Shown: in pieces, positions 1 through 9,775 of the stretch
Layout of the letters: every line of letters starts with the position of its first letter
Position numbering within the stretch: position 1 is the stretch's first letter
Source: Halomonas sp. 1513
GTDB taxonomy: Bacteria > Pseudomonadota > Gammaproteobacteria > Pseudomonadales > Halomonadaceae
NCBI GenBank assembly: GCA_001971685.1
Contig: CP019326.1
Location: forward strand, 3,906,001 to 3,970,000
Direction: 5' to 3'
DNA: 64,000 nucleotides
Program-made: the position numbers and the translations under genes
The notes under the pieces: model-generated
What the model saw: the letters and a program-made list of their open reading frames with translations, nothing else
The model's database searches: none
Told to the model about the DNA's origin: nothing

Positions 1-586
1 TCTCCGGGTCATGCTGGGTGGAGAGCACCACCGCATCGACGCCGCACGGCTTGCCCTCGGCGTCATAGCGGAAGGTCACCTGGCTCTTGGCGTCCGGGCG
101 CAGCCACGGCAGCAGGCCCTGCTTGCGCAGCTCGGCCTGGCGCTCCACCAGCCGGTGGGCGTAGTGGATCGGCGCCGGCATGTAGGAGGCGGTTTCGTTG
201 GTGGCATAGCCGAACATCAGGCCCTGATCGCCGGCGCCCTGGTCCTCGGGCTTGCTGCGGTCGACGCCCTGGGCGATATCCACGCTCTGCTTGCCGATCA
301 GGTTGAGCACGCCGCAGGTCTCGCCGTCGAAGCCGACGTCCGAGGAGGTATAGCCGATCTCGGTGATCACCTCGCGTACCAGCGCCTCGAGGTCGACCCA
401 GGCGGTAGTCGAGATCTCGCCGGCGACGATCGCCACGCCGGTCTTGACCAGCGTTTCGCAGGCCACGCGGGCCTGCTTGTCACGGGCGATGATGGCGTCC
501 AGTACGGCGTCGGAGATCTGATCGGCGATCTTGTCGGGATGGCCCTCGGAGACGGACTCTGAGGTGAACAGGGAGTATTCGCTCAT
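1..586 (-). CDS. metK: S-adenosylmethionine synthetase, N-terminal part (cut by window edge)
   Basis: Makes S-adenosylmethionine from ATP and methionine in the cytoplasm. Only the first ~195 residues of an enzyme usually about 385-400 long are present. The start begins [19 protein letters not shown], the conserved metK N-terminus with the ATP-binding GHPDK motif. Further in are GETCG and the substrate-loop segment around DQGLMFGYA, both family signatures. The ATG at 586 is chosen because it gives this canonical N-terminus; the ribosome site before it is weak. The gene is divergent from tkt across 279 bases. The rest lies beyond position 1. Confidence 0.96.
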   Translation of the reverse strand, partial: MSEYSLFTSESVSEGHPDKIADQISDAVLDAIIARDKQARVACETLVKTGVAIVAGEISTTAWVDLEALVREVITEIGYTSSDVGFDGETCGVLNLIGKQSVDIAQGVDRSKPEDQGAGDQGLMFGYATNETASYMPAPIHYAHRLVERQAELRKQGLLPWLRPDAKSQVTFRYDAEGKPCGVDAVVLSTQHDPE

Positions 587-865
587 GGCGTGCTCGACCC
601 TTTGGGGAATAGAGGAAGCGGAGTAGAGAGGCGGCCCATGGGGCTCGGTGAGAAAATTCTACACAGCCCCAGGGCCGGTTCCTAGCATCGTGGCTTGCCG
701 GCGGCCGGCAATGATTTGATGGATCGCCGCAACTCGGCGACAATAAGCGCCTGTTTTTTGCGTCGAGCGTCGGCGCCCCAGCTTAGACAACTCGCGTTCA
801 CGGCCCCGTTGCCGGGCTCGTCCGACGTCATCCCCACTATATTGCCGCAGGCGAGGAGCTACTCA

Positions 866-2857
866 ATGCCGTCCCGTTTCGAACTGGCCAATGCCATTCG
901 CGCGCTGTCCATGGATGCCGTACAGAAGGCCAAGTCCGGTCACCCCGGGGCCCCCATGGGCATGGCCGATATCGCCGAAGTGCTGTGGAACGACCACCTC
1001 AGCCACAACCCGGCCAACCCGCACTGGGCCAACCGCGACCGCTTCGTGCTCTCCAACGGCCACGGCTCGATGCTGCTCTACTCGCTGCTGCACCTGTCCG
1101 GCTATGAACTGAGCCTCGAGGACCTGCAGAACTTCCGCCAGCTGCACTCCAAGACCCCGGGCCACCCGGAGCTGGGCTACACCGCCGGCGTCGAGACCAC
1201 CACCGGGCCGCTGGGCCAGGGCCTGGCCAACGCGGTGGGCATGGCCATCGCCGAACGCACCCTGGCGGCGCAGTTCAACCGCCCCGGCCATACCGTCATC
1301 GACCACCGCACCTGGTGCTTCCTCGGCGACGGCTGCCTGATGGAGGGCATCTCCCACGAAGTGGCGTCATTGGCCGGCACCCAGGGCCTGGGCAAGCTGG
1401 TGGCCTTCTATGACGACAACGGCATCTCCATCGACGGCGAGGTCGAGGGCTGGTTCACCGACGATACCGCCAAGCGCTTCGAGGCCTACGGCTGGCACGT
1501 GGTACCCAATGTCGACGGCCACAAGCCCGAAGAGATCCAGGCCGCCATCGAGCTGGCCAAGAGCCACGACGACAAGCCGAGCCTGATCATCTGCAAGACC
1601 ATCATCGGCTTCGGCGCCCCCAACAAGCAGGGCAAGGAGGAGTGCCACGGCGCCGCCCTGGGCGACGACGAGGTGGCCGCAGCGCGTGTCCAGCTCGACT
1701 GGCCGCATGCCCCCTTCCATGTCCCGGAAGCGATCTACCAGGGCTGGGATGCCACGGCCCGCGGCACCGAGCGCGAGCAGGCGTGGGAGGCCAACCTGGC
1801 GCGCTACGCCGAGGCCTTCCCCGCCGAGGCCGCCGAGCTCAAGCGCCGCCTGAATGGCGAGCTGCCCAGCGACCTGAGCAGCGAGAAGCTCATCGAGCAA
1901 GCCCAGGAAAAGGCCGAGAGCATCGCCTCGCGCAAGGCCTCGCTGGCCTGCCTCAACGAGCTCGGCCCGCAGCTGCCCGAGCTGCTTGGCGGCAGCGCCG
2001 ACCTGGCGCCCTCCAACCTGACCTTCTGGAACGGCGCCAAGGCGATCTCCAAGGACGCAGCGGACGGCAACTACCTGCACTACGGGGTGCGCGAGTTCGG
2101 CATGGGCGCGATCATGAACGGCATCGCCGTGCACGGCGGCTTCGTCCCCTACGGCGCGACCTTCCTGACCTTCATGGAGTACATGCACAACGCCGTGCGC
2201 ATGGCGGCGCTGATGCAGCGCCAGGCGATCTACGTCTTCACCCATGACTCGATTGGCCTCGGCGAGGATGGCCCCACCCACCAGCCCATCGAACAGCTGG
2301 GTGCGCTGCGCTCGACGCCCAACCTGGCCACCTGGCGCCCCGCCGACGCGGTGGAGACCGCCGCCGCCTGGGATGCCGCCCTCAAGCGTCATAGCGGCCC
2401 CACCGCGCTGGTGCTGTCGCGCCAGAACCTGCCCCACCAGCAGCGCGACAAGGCACAGCTGGCCAATATCGAGCGCGGCGGCTATGTGCTGCGAGACTGC
2501 GACGGCACCCCGGAGCTGATCCTGATCGCCACCGGCTCCGAGGTCGGCCTGGCCATGGACGCCGCCGCCGAGCTCGAGGCCAAGGGCCGCGCGGTGCGGG
2601 TGGTGTCGATGCCCTCGACCAGCACCTTCGACGCCCAGGACGCCGACTACCGCGAGTCGGTACTGCCGCGCAGCGTGACCCAGCGCCTGGCCATCGAGGC
2701 CAGCCACTACGCCTACTGGTACAAGTACGTCGGCCTCGACGGCGCCATCGTCGGCATGCAGACCTTCGGCGAGTCGGCCCCCGCCGGCGACCTGTTCCAG
2801 CACTTCGGCTTCACCGTCGACAACGTCGTCGAGCAGGCCGAGGCGCTACTCGGCTGA
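866..2857 (+). CDS. tkt: Transketolase
   Basis: Thiamine-diphosphate enzyme that moves two-carbon units between sugar phosphates in the pentose phosphate pathway. The product is 663 residues, the normal length. The N-terminal domain has the SGHPGAPMG segment and the thiamine-binding GDGCLMEG motif near residue 153. The pyrimidine-binding domain has the [16 protein letters not shown] segment near residue 465, and a C-terminal domain follows. The ATG at 866 is preceded by a GAGGAG ribosome site at 852-857; an upstream in-frame extension lacks transketolase similarity. A strong hairpin follows the stop, so transcription probably ends there instead of entering the downstream genes. Confidence 0.97.
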   Translation: MPSRFELANAIRALSMDAVQKAKSGHPGAPMGMADIAEVLWNDHLSHNPANPHWANRDRFVLSNGHGSMLLYSLLHLSGYELSLEDLQNFRQLHSKTPGHPELGYTAGVETTTGPLGQGLANAVGMAIAERTLAAQFNRPGHTVIDHRTWCFLGDGCLMEGISHEVASLAGTQGLGKLVAFYDDNGISIDGEVEGWFTDDTAKRFEAYGWHVVPNVDGHKPEEIQAAIELAKSHDDKPSLIICKTIIGFGAPNKQGKEECHGAALGDDEVAAARVQLDWPHAPFHVPEAIYQGWDATARGTEREQAWEANLARYAEAFPAEAAELKRRLNGELPSDLSSEKLIEQAQEKAESIASRKASLACLNELGPQLPELLGGSADLAPSNLTFWNGAKAISKDAADGNYLHYGVREFGMGAIMNGIAVHGGFVPYGATFLTFMEYMHNAVRMAALMQRQAIYVFTHDSIGLGEDGPTHQPIEQLGALRSTPNLATWRPADAVETAAAWDAALKRHSGPTALVLSRQNLPHQQRDKAQLANIERGGYVLRDCDGTPELILIATGSEVGLAMDAAAELEAKGRAVRVVSMPSTSTFDAQDADYRESVLPRSVTQRLAIEASHYAYWYKYVGLDGAIVGMQTFGESAPAGDLFQHFGFTVDNVVEQAEALLG

Positions 2858-2881
2858 TACGGCTACCGCAAGCGCCATGAA

Positions 2882-2911
2882 AAAGGGCACGACCTCACGG
2901 TCGTGCCCTTT
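2882..2911. terminator. Bidirectional terminator between tkt and the class I aldolase gene
   Basis: Perfect 13-bp stem (left arm 2882-2894, right arm 2899-2911) with loop TCAC. The outer pairs are A-T, giving a short A run on one side and T run on the other. It lies between two convergent genes and can serve both. Confidence 0.85.
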
Positions 2912-2962
2912 CCATTTGCGCCGGCCGCGATTTGCCCGCGCAGACATTTGTGCGGTGTTTCC

Positions 2963-4015
2963 TCAAGCCACGGTTACGCTCTTGTCCAGGTACACATCCT
3001 GGATGGCGTGGAGCAGCTCGACCCCCTCGGCCACCGGCTTCTGGAACGCCTTGCGCCCGGATATCAGACCCATGCCGCCGGCACGCTTGTTGATCACCGC
3101 GGTGCGTACCGCCTCGCCGAGGTCGGTGTGCCCCTTGGAGCCGCCGCCGGAGTTGATCAGCCCGGCGCGGCCCATGAAGCAGTTGGCCACCTGGTAGCGG
3201 GCCAGGTCGATGGGGTGATCGCTGGTCAGCTCGTCGTAGACCTTGTCATGGGTGTGGCCGAAGCCCACCGCGCGATAGCCGCCGTTGGTCTCGGGCAGCT
3301 TCTGCTTGACGATATCGGCCTTGAGGGTCGCCGCCAGGTGGTTGGCCTGGCTGGTGAGGTCGGCGGCGACGTGATAGTCGCTGCCGTCGTGCTTGAAGGC
3401 CGGGTTGCGCAGATAGGCCCAGAGTACCGTGACCATGCCCAGCTGGTGGGCGCGCTCGAAGGCCTCGCTGATCTCCATGATCTGGCGACGGCTCTCGTGG
3501 GAACCGAAGTAGATGGTCGCGCCTACCGCCACACAGCCCATGTCGTGGGCCTGCTCGACATCGGCGAACAGCGTCTGGTCGTAGATGGCCGGGTAGCTCA
3601 GGGTCTCGTTGTGGTTGAGCTTGAGCATCATCGGGATCTTGTGCGCGTAGCGCCGCGCCACCGACGACAGTACGCCCAGCGTCGAGGCCACGCCGTTGCA
3701 GCCGCCCTCCAGCGCCAGCTCGACGATGTTGGCCGGGTCGAAGTACCGCGGGTTGGGCGCGAAAGAGGCCCCCGCCGAGTGCTCGATACCCTGGTCTACC
3801 GGCAGCAGGCTGAGGTAGCCGGTGCCCGCCAGCCGTCCGTGATTGAAGAAGGCTTGCAGGTTACGTAGTACCGCCGGGCTACGATCGCTGTCGGCCATCA
3901 CCCGGTCGATGAAGTCGGGGCCGGGCAGATGCAGACTATCGCGGCGCACCCCCTGGCAGGTGTGGCCAAGCAGGCTGTCGGCGTCGCTGCCGAGCAAGGC
4001 GACGATATCCGTCAT
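2963..4015 (-). CDS. Class I fructose-bisphosphate aldolase (DhnA/FbaB type)
   Basis: Schiff-base aldolase splitting fructose 1,6-bisphosphate, with no metal needed. The product is 350 residues. Features matching archaeal-type class I aldolases are the [11 protein letters not shown] segment near residue 70, the [10 protein letters not shown] segment, in which a Lys probably lies in the barrel, and the C-terminal NSGGGSKG phosphate-binding segment. The start at 4015 has GAGGA upstream; a longer reading to 4117 lacks support. It is convergent with tkt and follows the Hsp20 pair on the same strand. A class II aldolase gene lies at 8633-9697, so the cell appears to carry both mechanistic classes. 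The catalytic lysine was not assigned by alignment. Confidence 0.92.
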   Translation of the reverse strand: MTDIVALLGSDADSLLGHTCQGVRRDSLHLPGPDFIDRVMADSDRSPAVLRNLQAFFNHGRLAGTGYLSLLPVDQGIEHSAGASFAPNPRYFDPANIVELALEGGCNGVASTLGVLSSVARRYAHKIPMMLKLNHNETLSYPAIYDQTLFADVEQAHDMGCVAVGATIYFGSHESRRQIMEISEAFERAHQLGMVTVLWAYLRNPAFKHDGSDYHVAADLTSQANHLAATLKADIVKQKLPETNGGYRAVGFGHTHDKVYDELTSDHPIDLARYQVANCFMGRAGLINSGGGSKGHTDLGEAVRTAVINKRAGGMGLISGRKAFQKPVAEGVELLHAIQDVYLDKSVTVA

Positions 4016-4092
4016 GGTGTCATCCTCTACGTCCGTGGAGTGGGTAAATCCGATATGCGTGGTGCGAAGCGACCCCCTTAGCGTAGAGGAAT

Positions 4093-4116
4093 TGCCGCCC
4101 CGATGCAGGGGCGGCA
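4093..4116 (-). terminator. Terminator-like hairpin after the Hsp20 pair
   Basis: A 9-bp perfect stem (4093-4101 with 4108-4116) and 6-base loop lies directly downstream of the second Hsp20 gene, before the class I aldolase gene. There is no clear T run, so it may only attenuate. Confidence 0.5.
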
Positions 4117-4133
4117 CTCCTTGAGGCGGCCGC

Positions 4134-4532
4134 TTACGCGGCCTTGACCTCGATGCGGCGTACCCGGTGGCTGTCCTTCTTGGGCAGGGTAACCGTCAGC
4201 ACGCCGTTGTCGAGCTGCGCCGAGATCGCCTCGCTGTCGATCTCGTGGCTGAGCGTGAAGCGCCGCGCAAAGCGCTGGCCGCTGACTTCGGCATGCAGCG
4301 CCGTGAGCCCCTCGGGCATGCTCAGCTGTATCTCGCCCTCCAGGCTCAGCACGCTGTTGTCGACCTCGAGATGCAGCGATTCGTGGGTCACGCCGGGCAT
4401 GTCGGCAACCAGCATGAGGGAATCCGCCCGCTCGACGATATCCACCGCCGGCGCCAGCGCGGTGTGCGCGGCACCTTCGTCGCGCTGGGCGTCGGGCTGG
4501 GTTCGCGGATGTTGATGTACGACCTCGCTCAT
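4134..4532 (-). CDS. Hsp20 / alpha-crystallin family small heat-shock protein
   Basis: ATP-independent holdase chaperone that binds unfolding proteins. The product is 132 residues. The alpha-crystallin domain spans roughly residues 28-125: strands around [16 protein letters not shown], then LSLEGE, and the closing [10 protein letters not shown] signature. An AGGAGG ribosome site precedes the ATG at 4532. It is the second gene of a pair, 37 bases after the other Hsp20 gene (4570-5040), probably one transcript. The N-terminal arm is short and Gln/His-rich, and the C-terminal I-x-I motif is not obvious. It differs in sequence from its neighbour, so it is an old duplicate or an independent paralogue. 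Confidence 0.92.
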   Translation of the reverse strand: MSEVVHQHPRTQPDAQRDEGAAHTALAPAVDIVERADSLMLVADMPGVTHESLHLEVDNSVLSLEGEIQLSMPEGLTALHAEVSGQRFARRFTLSHEIDSEAISAQLDNGVLTVTLPKKDSHRVRRIEVKAA

Positions 4533-4569
4533 GATCTATCACCTCCTGTTGGCAATATCACGATTTGGG

Positions 4570-5040
4570 CTATGCGACCTGGACCTCGATTCGCCGTGGC
4601 TTCAGCTCCTCGCGCTTGGGCAGCACGACCTCGAACACCCCGTTGGCGTGGCGCGCCTCGGCGCGTTCGGCGTCCAGGCCATCGGGTAGCGCAATCGCGC
4701 GCACGAACTCGCCGCTGGCACGCTCGCGCCGGAATACCGGGCGGGCACTTTCGGCAGCGTCGTTGGCGGCGAGTGGCTCGCGCCGGCCGCGCAGGGTCAA
4801 TACGTTGTCCTGTATATCGATGGTCAGATCACCCGGTGCGACGCCGGCGGCGAATACGTAGACGCGTACCGCCTCGTCGCTGCGCGCCACGTTGATCATC
4901 GGGAAGCTGCCGCGGGGTACGGCACGGATATCGGCGGCGCGGCCGTCGGGAAACACCTCGTCCATCAGCTGACGGAACCAGTCGAGGCGCTGTGAGGCGC
5001 CGCTATCGAAACGCTTGAGATCTCCGAACATATCGAACAC
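4570..5040 (-). CDS. Hsp20 / alpha-crystallin family small heat-shock protein
   Basis: Small heat-shock chaperone of 156 residues. The N-terminal arm starts MFDMFGDLKRFD and is followed by an alpha-crystallin domain from about residue 46 (FPMINVARSDEAVRVYVFAAGV) to the end, with the NGVFEVVLPKREE signature. A C-terminal Arg-Ile-Glu-Val tail may act as the assembly motif. A GGAGG ribosome site precedes the ATG at 5040. It is first in a two-gene heat-shock unit; a sigma32-like promoter lies about 65-90 bases upstream. Confidence 0.93.
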   Translation of the reverse strand: MFDMFGDLKRFDSGASQRLDWFRQLMDEVFPDGRAADIRAVPRGSFPMINVARSDEAVRVYVFAAGVAPGDLTIDIQDNVLTLRGRREPLAANDAAESARPVFRRERASGEFVRAIALPDGLDAERAEARHANGVFEVVLPKREELKPRRIEVQVA

Positions 5041-5102
5041 CTCCTACGTGTGGCAGGTTGTGGAATTGAGGCCTGGATGTGACACGGCCCCGATAATCTG
5101 CA

Positions 5103-5130
5103 AAATAGGAGCGCTTGCGCGGCTTTCAAG
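5103..5130 (-). promoter_or_regulatory. Candidate sigma32 heat-shock promoter for the Hsp20 pair
   Basis: On the minus strand CTTGAAA (5130-5124) is followed after 13 bases by TCCTATTT (5110-5103). This resembles the sigma32 consensus CTTGAAA, 11-16 bases, CCCCATNT, with a perfect -35 and two changes in the -10. Its position upstream of a heat-shock gene supports it. Confidence 0.5.
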
Positions 5131-5168
5131 CCCCCCGCTGACGATTTTTTCGACGACCAAGGACGCTT

Positions 5169-5525
5169 ATGCCGGCACTGCGCGGGTTCCTGTGGCTAGT
5201 GGTATTTCTACTGTGCGGTGAAGCGCTGGTCTGGGCGCTGAGGCTGCCGGTCTCCCCCGGGGTGGTCGGCTTGCTGCTGATGACCCTGTGGCTGGCCCTG
5301 CGCGGCCGGGTCAACCCCGACATCCAGGCCGCCAGCCAGCCGCTGATCGCGGTGCTGGCGATGCTGATCATGCCCGGCGTGGTGGGGATCTTCTTCATTG
5401 CCGACGAATTCGCCGGCCAGTGGCTGGCGGTGGCCGCGGCGCTGCTGCTGGGTACCCTGGCCAGCGTCGCCACCACGCTGTGGCTGATGCTGCGCTTCAT
5501 GCCACCGGAAAGCGCCGATGAATAG
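5169..5525 (+). CDS. LrgA/CidA family holin-like membrane protein
   Basis: Small inner-membrane protein of 118 residues with about four hydrophobic segments, matching the LrgA/CidA family. It shows LPVSPGVVGLLLM near residue 25 and MLIMPGVVGIF near residue 65, the family's Pro-Gly motifs. These proteins work with LrgB/CidB partners in murein hydrolase export, or, as more recently proposed, in pyruvate or glycolate movement. An AAGGA site precedes the ATG. Its end overlaps the LrgB gene by 8 bases, so the two are translationally coupled. Confidence 0.9.
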   Translation: MPALRGFLWLVVFLLCGEALVWALRLPVSPGVVGLLLMTLWLALRGRVNPDIQAASQPLIAVLAMLIMPGVVGIFFIADEFAGQWLAVAAALLLGTLASVATTLWLMLRFMPPESADE

Positions 5526-6240
5526 CGCCTGGGATGGGCTGCGCGAGCAGCTGCTGGCGACACCGATGCTGGCCATTGCGCTGACCCTGGCGGCGTTCTT
5601 CGCCGGCGGCTGGGTCTTCACCCGGCTCGGCAGACCCAGCTGGTGCCCGGGGATCATGTTCTCGGCCATGCTGCTGGCCGCCGCCCTGGCGCTGCTGGGC
5701 ATCGACTACGCCGACTACCGCGCCGGGGCCGGCTGGCTGATGCTGCTGCTCGGCCCGGCCACGGTGGCGCTGGGCGTACCGCTCTACCAGCAGCTGCCGC
5801 GCATCCGCGCGGTGTGGAAGCCGCTGCTGATCAGCCTGCCGCCGGCGGCGATGCTGGCCGCCCTCTACGCCGTCGCCCTGGCCTGGCTGCTGGGCGCCTC
5901 GCCGGAGGTGCTGGCTTCACTGGCGCCCAAGTCGGTCACCGCGCCGATCGCCATCGGCATCACCGAGCAGCTCGGCGGGGTCATCCCGCTGATGATGGGC
6001 GGCCTGCTGATCACCGGCGTGGTCACCACCGCCTGCGTCGGCCTGCTGGCCCGTCGCCTGCGACTGCGCGACCCGCGGGTGCTGGGTTTCGTGCTCGGCG
6101 TCAACGGCCACGTCATCGGCACCGTGCGCGCCTTCGAACTGGGCGCCACCGCCGGCGCCTTCGCCTCGCTGGGCATGAGCCTCACCGGCATCTTCAGCGC
6201 GCTATTCCTGCCGCTGGCCTGGCGACTGGTGGGCCTGTAA
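5518..6240 (+). CDS. LrgB/CidB family membrane protein
   Basis: Inner-membrane protein of 240 residues with multiple hydrophobic helices. The hallmark segment LAPKSVTAPIAIGITEQLGG lies near residue 140 and the HVIGTVRAFELG segment near 200, as in LrgB/CidB/YohK. It is the partner of the overlapping LrgA gene. The actual cargo is not decidable from sequence. It ends about 60 bases before epd, with no strong terminator seen between. Confidence 0.93.
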   Translation: MNSAWDGLREQLLATPMLAIALTLAAFFAGGWVFTRLGRPSWCPGIMFSAMLLAAALALLGIDYADYRAGAGWLMLLLGPATVALGVPLYQQLPRIRAVWKPLLISLPPAAMLAALYAVALAWLLGASPEVLASLAPKSVTAPIAIGITEQLGGVIPLMMGGLLITGVVTTACVGLLARRLRLRDPRVLGFVLGVNGHVIGTVRAFELGATAGAFASLGMSLTGIFSALFLPLAWRLVGL

Positions 6241-6300
6241 GGGGCAAATGCGCTAGAATCGCGTCTTTCCCGACGTCAGCCATCGCTTGCGAGCTTATCC

Positions 6301-7338
6301 ATGGCCCATCGTATTGCCATCAATGGTTACGGCCGTATCGGCCAGTGCGTGCTGCGCGCGCTGCATGAGCGTCGCGATCTCGACGACCTCGAGGTGGTAG
6401 CGATCAACGAGCTCTCCGATCTCGACACCATCGCCTACCTGACCCGCTATGACACCACCCACGGGCGCTTCCCGGGTCGCGTCGAGCGCAACGGCGACTA
6501 CCTGCTGATCGATGAGCGGGCGATCCGCGTGGTCTCCGCCGCCGAGCCGCGGCAGCTGCCGTGGCGCGAACTGGGCATCGACCTGGTGCTGGAGTGCTCG
6601 GGCAGCTTCAGCGAGCGCGACATGGCCGAACGCCACCTGGCCGCCGGCGCCGGGCGCCTGCTGTTCTCGCAGCCCGCCGAGAGCGACGTCGACGCCACCA
6701 TCGTGTGCGGCATCAACGACCACCGCCTGGCGCCCCAACAGCGCATCGTCTCCGCCGCCTCGTGCACCACCAACTGCCTGATCCCGGTGCTCACCGTGCT
6801 CGACGACGCCCTGGGCATCGCCCACGGCGTGACGACGACCATCCATTCGGCGATGAACGACCAGCCGGTGATCGACGCCTACCACCAGACCGACCTGCGC
6901 CTGACGCGCTCGGCGATGCAGTCGATCGTGCCGGTGGACACCGGCCTGGCGCGCGGCATCAACCGCCTGATGCCGCACCTGGCGGGGCGCTTCGAATGCC
7001 TGCACGTGCGCGTGCCGACCATCAACGTCTCGGCCATGGACCTGGCGATCACCGTCAACCGCGAGACCAGCGCCGCCGAGGTCAACGCCCTGCTGGCCGA
7101 GGCCAGCCGTGGGCGCCTGAGCGGACTGCTGGGCTTCACCGAGGAGCCGATGGCGTCCATCGACTTCAACCACGATCCGCGCTCGGGTATCGTGGACGCC
7201 ACTCAGACCCGGGTGGCCGGTGGCCGCCTGATCAAGCTGCTGTGCTGGTTCGACAACGAGTGGGGGTTCGCCAACCGCATGCTCGACGTCGCCGGGCGCC
7301 TGGCGCGCCTCGGCCCACCGCCAACGCCGCCCGCATGA
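6301..7338 (+). CDS. epd: Erythrose-4-phosphate dehydrogenase (GAPDH family)
   Basis: NAD-dependent oxidation of erythrose 4-phosphate to 4-phosphoerythronate, the first step toward pyridoxal phosphate. The product is 345 residues with an N-terminal Rossmann motif (INGYGRIGQ) and catalytic Cys in SAASCTTNC near residue 158. The [13 protein letters not shown] and [10 protein letters not shown] segments, the latter ending the active-site loop, look closer to Epd than to GapA. The order epd-pgk-fba supports the choice, but a glycolytic GAPDH role cannot be excluded. pgk follows 43 bases downstream. Confidence 0.88.
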   Translation: MAHRIAINGYGRIGQCVLRALHERRDLDDLEVVAINELSDLDTIAYLTRYDTTHGRFPGRVERNGDYLLIDERAIRVVSAAEPRQLPWRELGIDLVLECSGSFSERDMAERHLAAGAGRLLFSQPAESDVDATIVCGINDHRLAPQQRIVSAASCTTNCLIPVLTVLDDALGIAHGVTTTIHSAMNDQPVIDAYHQTDLRLTRSAMQSIVPVDTGLARGINRLMPHLAGRFECLHVRVPTINVSAMDLAITVNRETSAAEVNALLAEASRGRLSGLLGFTEEPMASIDFNHDPRSGIVDATQTRVAGGRLIKLLCWFDNEWGFANRMLDVAGRLARLGPPPTPPA

Positions 7339-7381
7339 CCCGATTTCCTTCATGGCATCTCAACGCGAGGACTTTCCTGCG

Positions 7382-8554
7382 ATGAACGTACGCAAGATGA
7401 CCGACCTGCCACTCGCCGGCCAGCGAGTGCTGATCCGCGAGGACTTGAACGTACCGGTCAAGAACGGCCGCGTGTCCAGCGACGCCCGCCTGCGCGCCGC
7501 CCTTCCGACCATCCAGGCCGCCGTCGAGGCGGGTGCCAAGGTGCTGCTGATGAGCCACCTGGGGCGCCCCACCGAGGGCGAGCCCGCCGCCGAGTTCTCG
7601 CTGGCACCGGTGGCCGAGCGGCTCGGTGAACTGCTCGGCCGCCCGGTGCGCCTGGTCGACGACTACCTCGACGTCTCCCTCGACCTGCTCGACGGCGAGG
7701 TGGTGCTGCTCGAGAACGTGCGCTTCAACGTCGGCGAGAAAAACGACGATGAAGCGCTGGCCAAGCAGTACGCCGCGCTGTGCGACATCTACGTGATGGA
7801 CGCCTTCGGCACCGCCCACCGCGCCCAGGCCTCGACCCACGGCGTGGCGCGCTTCGCCCCCACCGCCTGCGCCGGCCCGCTGCTGGCCGGCGAGCTCGAC
7901 GCACTGGAGAAGGCCCTGGCCACGCCCCAGCGGCCGATGGCCGCCATCGTCGGCGGTTCCAAGGTTTCCACCAAGCTCGAGGTGCTCAACGCCCTCTCCG
8001 AGCGCTGCGATCAGCTGATCGTCGGCGGTGGCATCGCCAACACCTTCATTGCGGCGGCCGGCTACAACGTCGGCAAGTCGCTGCATGAGGCCGACCTGAT
8101 CGAGCAGGCCAAGGCGCTGATGGCCAAGGTCGAGATCCCGCTGCCCACCGATGTGGTGGTGGCCACCGAGTTCTCCGAGCGCGCCACCGCGGTGACCAAG
8201 CCGGTCGACCAGGTCAATGATGATGAGATGATCCTGGATATCGGCCCCGATACCGCCGGGCGCCTCGCCGGCCTGCTCAAGGACGCCGGCACCATCCTGT
8301 GGAACGGCCCGGTCGGAGTGTTCGAGATCGACCAGTTCGGCCACGGCACTCAGGCACTGTCCCAGGCGATCGCCGAGAGCAACGGCTTCTCCATCGCCGG
8401 CGGCGGCGACACCCTGGCGGCCATCGACAAGTACGCCATTGCCGATCGCGTCTCCTATATCTCCACCGGCGGCGGCGCCTTCCTCGAGTACGTCGAGGGC
8501 AAGACCCTGCCCGCGGTGGCGGCCCTCGAGGCGGCCTACGAGGCCGCCCGCTAG
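7382..8554 (+). CDS. pgk: Phosphoglycerate kinase
   Basis: Transfers phosphate between 1,3-bisphosphoglycerate and ADP in glycolysis and gluconeogenesis. The product is 390 residues, the standard length. The N-terminal domain has the RxDxN-type segment [13 protein letters not shown] and the SHLGRP motif. The C-terminal nucleotide domain has [21 protein letters not shown] and [10 protein letters not shown]. The ATG at 7382, with GAGGA upstream, gives the canonical start; the upstream extension to 7352 is not conserved-looking. One oddity is REDLN where most homologues have RVDLN. Confidence 0.97.
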   Translation: MNVRKMTDLPLAGQRVLIREDLNVPVKNGRVSSDARLRAALPTIQAAVEAGAKVLLMSHLGRPTEGEPAAEFSLAPVAERLGELLGRPVRLVDDYLDVSLDLLDGEVVLLENVRFNVGEKNDDEALAKQYAALCDIYVMDAFGTAHRAQASTHGVARFAPTACAGPLLAGELDALEKALATPQRPMAAIVGGSKVSTKLEVLNALSERCDQLIVGGGIANTFIAAAGYNVGKSLHEADLIEQAKALMAKVEIPLPTDVVVATEFSERATAVTKPVDQVNDDEMILDIGPDTAGRLAGLLKDAGTILWNGPVGVFEIDQFGHGTQALSQAIAESNGFSIAGGGDTLAAIDKYAIADRVSYISTGGGAFLEYVEGKTLPAVAALEAAYEAAR

Positions 8555-8580
8555 GCCGCAGCAGCCCACTTTACCCTACA

Positions 8581-8607
8581 GGCGGCGCGCCCACTGGGCG
8601 CGCCGCC
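8581..8607 (+). terminator. Strong hairpin between pgk and fba
   Basis: Perfect 12-bp GC-only stem (8581-8592 with 8596-8607) and loop ACT, starting 27 bases after the pgk stop and ending 25 bases before the fba start. No T run follows, so it is more likely an attenuating or RNA-stabilising structure than a full terminator. Confidence 0.5.
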
Positions 8608-8632
8608 ATCATCGATAACGTCGAGACAAACT

Positions 8633-9697
8633 ATGGCACTGATCAGCATGCGCCAGATGCTGGACCACGCCGCCGAGCGCGGTTACGGCATCCCGGCCTT
8701 CAACGTCAACAACCTCGAGCAGATGCGCGCCATCATGGAAGCCGCCGACCAGACCGATTCGCCGGTCATCGTGCAGGCCTCCGCCGGCGCCCGCAAATAT
8801 GCCGGAGCGCCCTTCCTGCGCCACCTGATCCTGGCCGCGGTGGAGGAGTTCCCGCATATCCCCGTGGTCATGCACCAGGACCACGGCACCAGCCCGGCGG
8901 TGTGCCAGCGCTCCATCCAACTGGGCTTCTCCTCGGTGATGATGGACGGCTCGCTGGGTGAAGACGGCAAGACCCCGATGGACTACGCCTACAACGTCGA
9001 TGTCACCCGTCGCACCGTCGAGATGGCTCACGCCTGCGGCGTCTCGGTGGAGGGCGAGCTAGGCTGCCTGGGCAGCCTGGAAACCGGCATGGCCGGCGAG
9101 GAAGACGGCATCGGCGCCGAGGGCAAGCTCGACATGGAGCAGCTGCTCACCGACCCGGAAGAGGCCGCCGCCTTCGTCAAGGCCACCCAGGTCGACGCCC
9201 TGGCCATCGCCATCGGTACCAGCCACGGCGCCTACAAGTTCACCCGGCCACCCACCGGCGACACCCTCTCCATCCAGCGCATCAAGGAGATCCACGCGCG
9301 CATCCCCGACACCCACCTGGTGATGCACGGCTCCTCTTCGGTGCCCCAGGAGTGGCTCGCCATCATCAACGAGTTCGGCGGCGAGATCCCCGAGACCTAC
9401 GGCGTGCCGGTGGAAGAGATCGTCGAGGGCATCAAGCACGGCGTGCGCAAGGTCAACATCGACACCGACCTGCGCCTGGCCTCCACCGGCGCGGTGCGCC
9501 GCTTCCTGGCCCAGAACCCATCCGAGTTCGACCCGCGCAAGTTCCTTAAGGAGACCGTCTCCGCCATGCGTGAGGTGTGCATTGCCCGCTACGAGGCCTT
9601 CGGCACCGCAGGCAACGCCAGCCGCATCAAGCCGATCAGCCTTGAGGCCATGGTCGGCCGCTACGACAGCGGCGAGCTGGCGCCCAAGGTGAAGTAA
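8633..9697 (+). CDS. fba: Class II fructose-bisphosphate aldolase
   Basis: Zinc-dependent aldolase of glycolysis and gluconeogenesis, 354 residues. Visible family features are the N-terminal [13 protein letters not shown] segment, the metal-site HQDHG near residue 82, [21 protein letters not shown], and the C-terminal half MHGSSSVPQ and VNIDTDLRL. The length and the extra C-terminal region match the Calvin-type (IIB) branch. It follows pgk in the usual order with a hairpin between. It is followed by a strong terminator. It is functionally redundant with the class I enzyme at 2963-4015. Confidence 0.95.
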   Translation: MALISMRQMLDHAAERGYGIPAFNVNNLEQMRAIMEAADQTDSPVIVQASAGARKYAGAPFLRHLILAAVEEFPHIPVVMHQDHGTSPAVCQRSIQLGFSSVMMDGSLGEDGKTPMDYAYNVDVTRRTVEMAHACGVSVEGELGCLGSLETGMAGEEDGIGAEGKLDMEQLLTDPEEAAAFVKATQVDALAIAIGTSHGAYKFTRPPTGDTLSIQRIKEIHARIPDTHLVMHGSSSVPQEWLAIINEFGGEIPETYGVPVEEIVEGIKHGVRKVNIDTDLRLASTGAVRRFLAQNPSEFDPRKFLKETVSAMREVCIARYEAFGTAGNASRIKPISLEAMVGRYDSGELAPKVK

Positions 9698-9714
9698 GTT
9701 GCCTCTGGCATAAC

Positions 9715-9748
9715 GCAACAGCGGCGGCCCAAGGGCCGCCGCTGTTGC
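9715..9748. terminator. Terminator hairpin after fba
   Basis: Perfect 16-bp stem (9715-9730 with 9733-9748) with a two-base loop, lying between the convergent fba and acidic-protein genes. It is GC-rich and lacks a long T run, but its strength and position suit a shared terminator. Confidence 0.7.
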
Positions 9749-9775
9749 ATGAGAAGGGCTAATCGAGCAGGACAC

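Noticed and set aside
587..865. Possible SAM-sensing riboswitch upstream of metK
   Set aside because: No recognisable riboswitch core or supporting hairpins were seen in the 279 bases; nothing beyond a normal divergent promoter region can be claimed.
1367..2803. Long open frame antisense to tkt (478 codons)
   Set aside because: Third-position GC of tkt leaves stop-free antisense frames; the sense product is a full transketolase and the antisense peptide is low-complexity.
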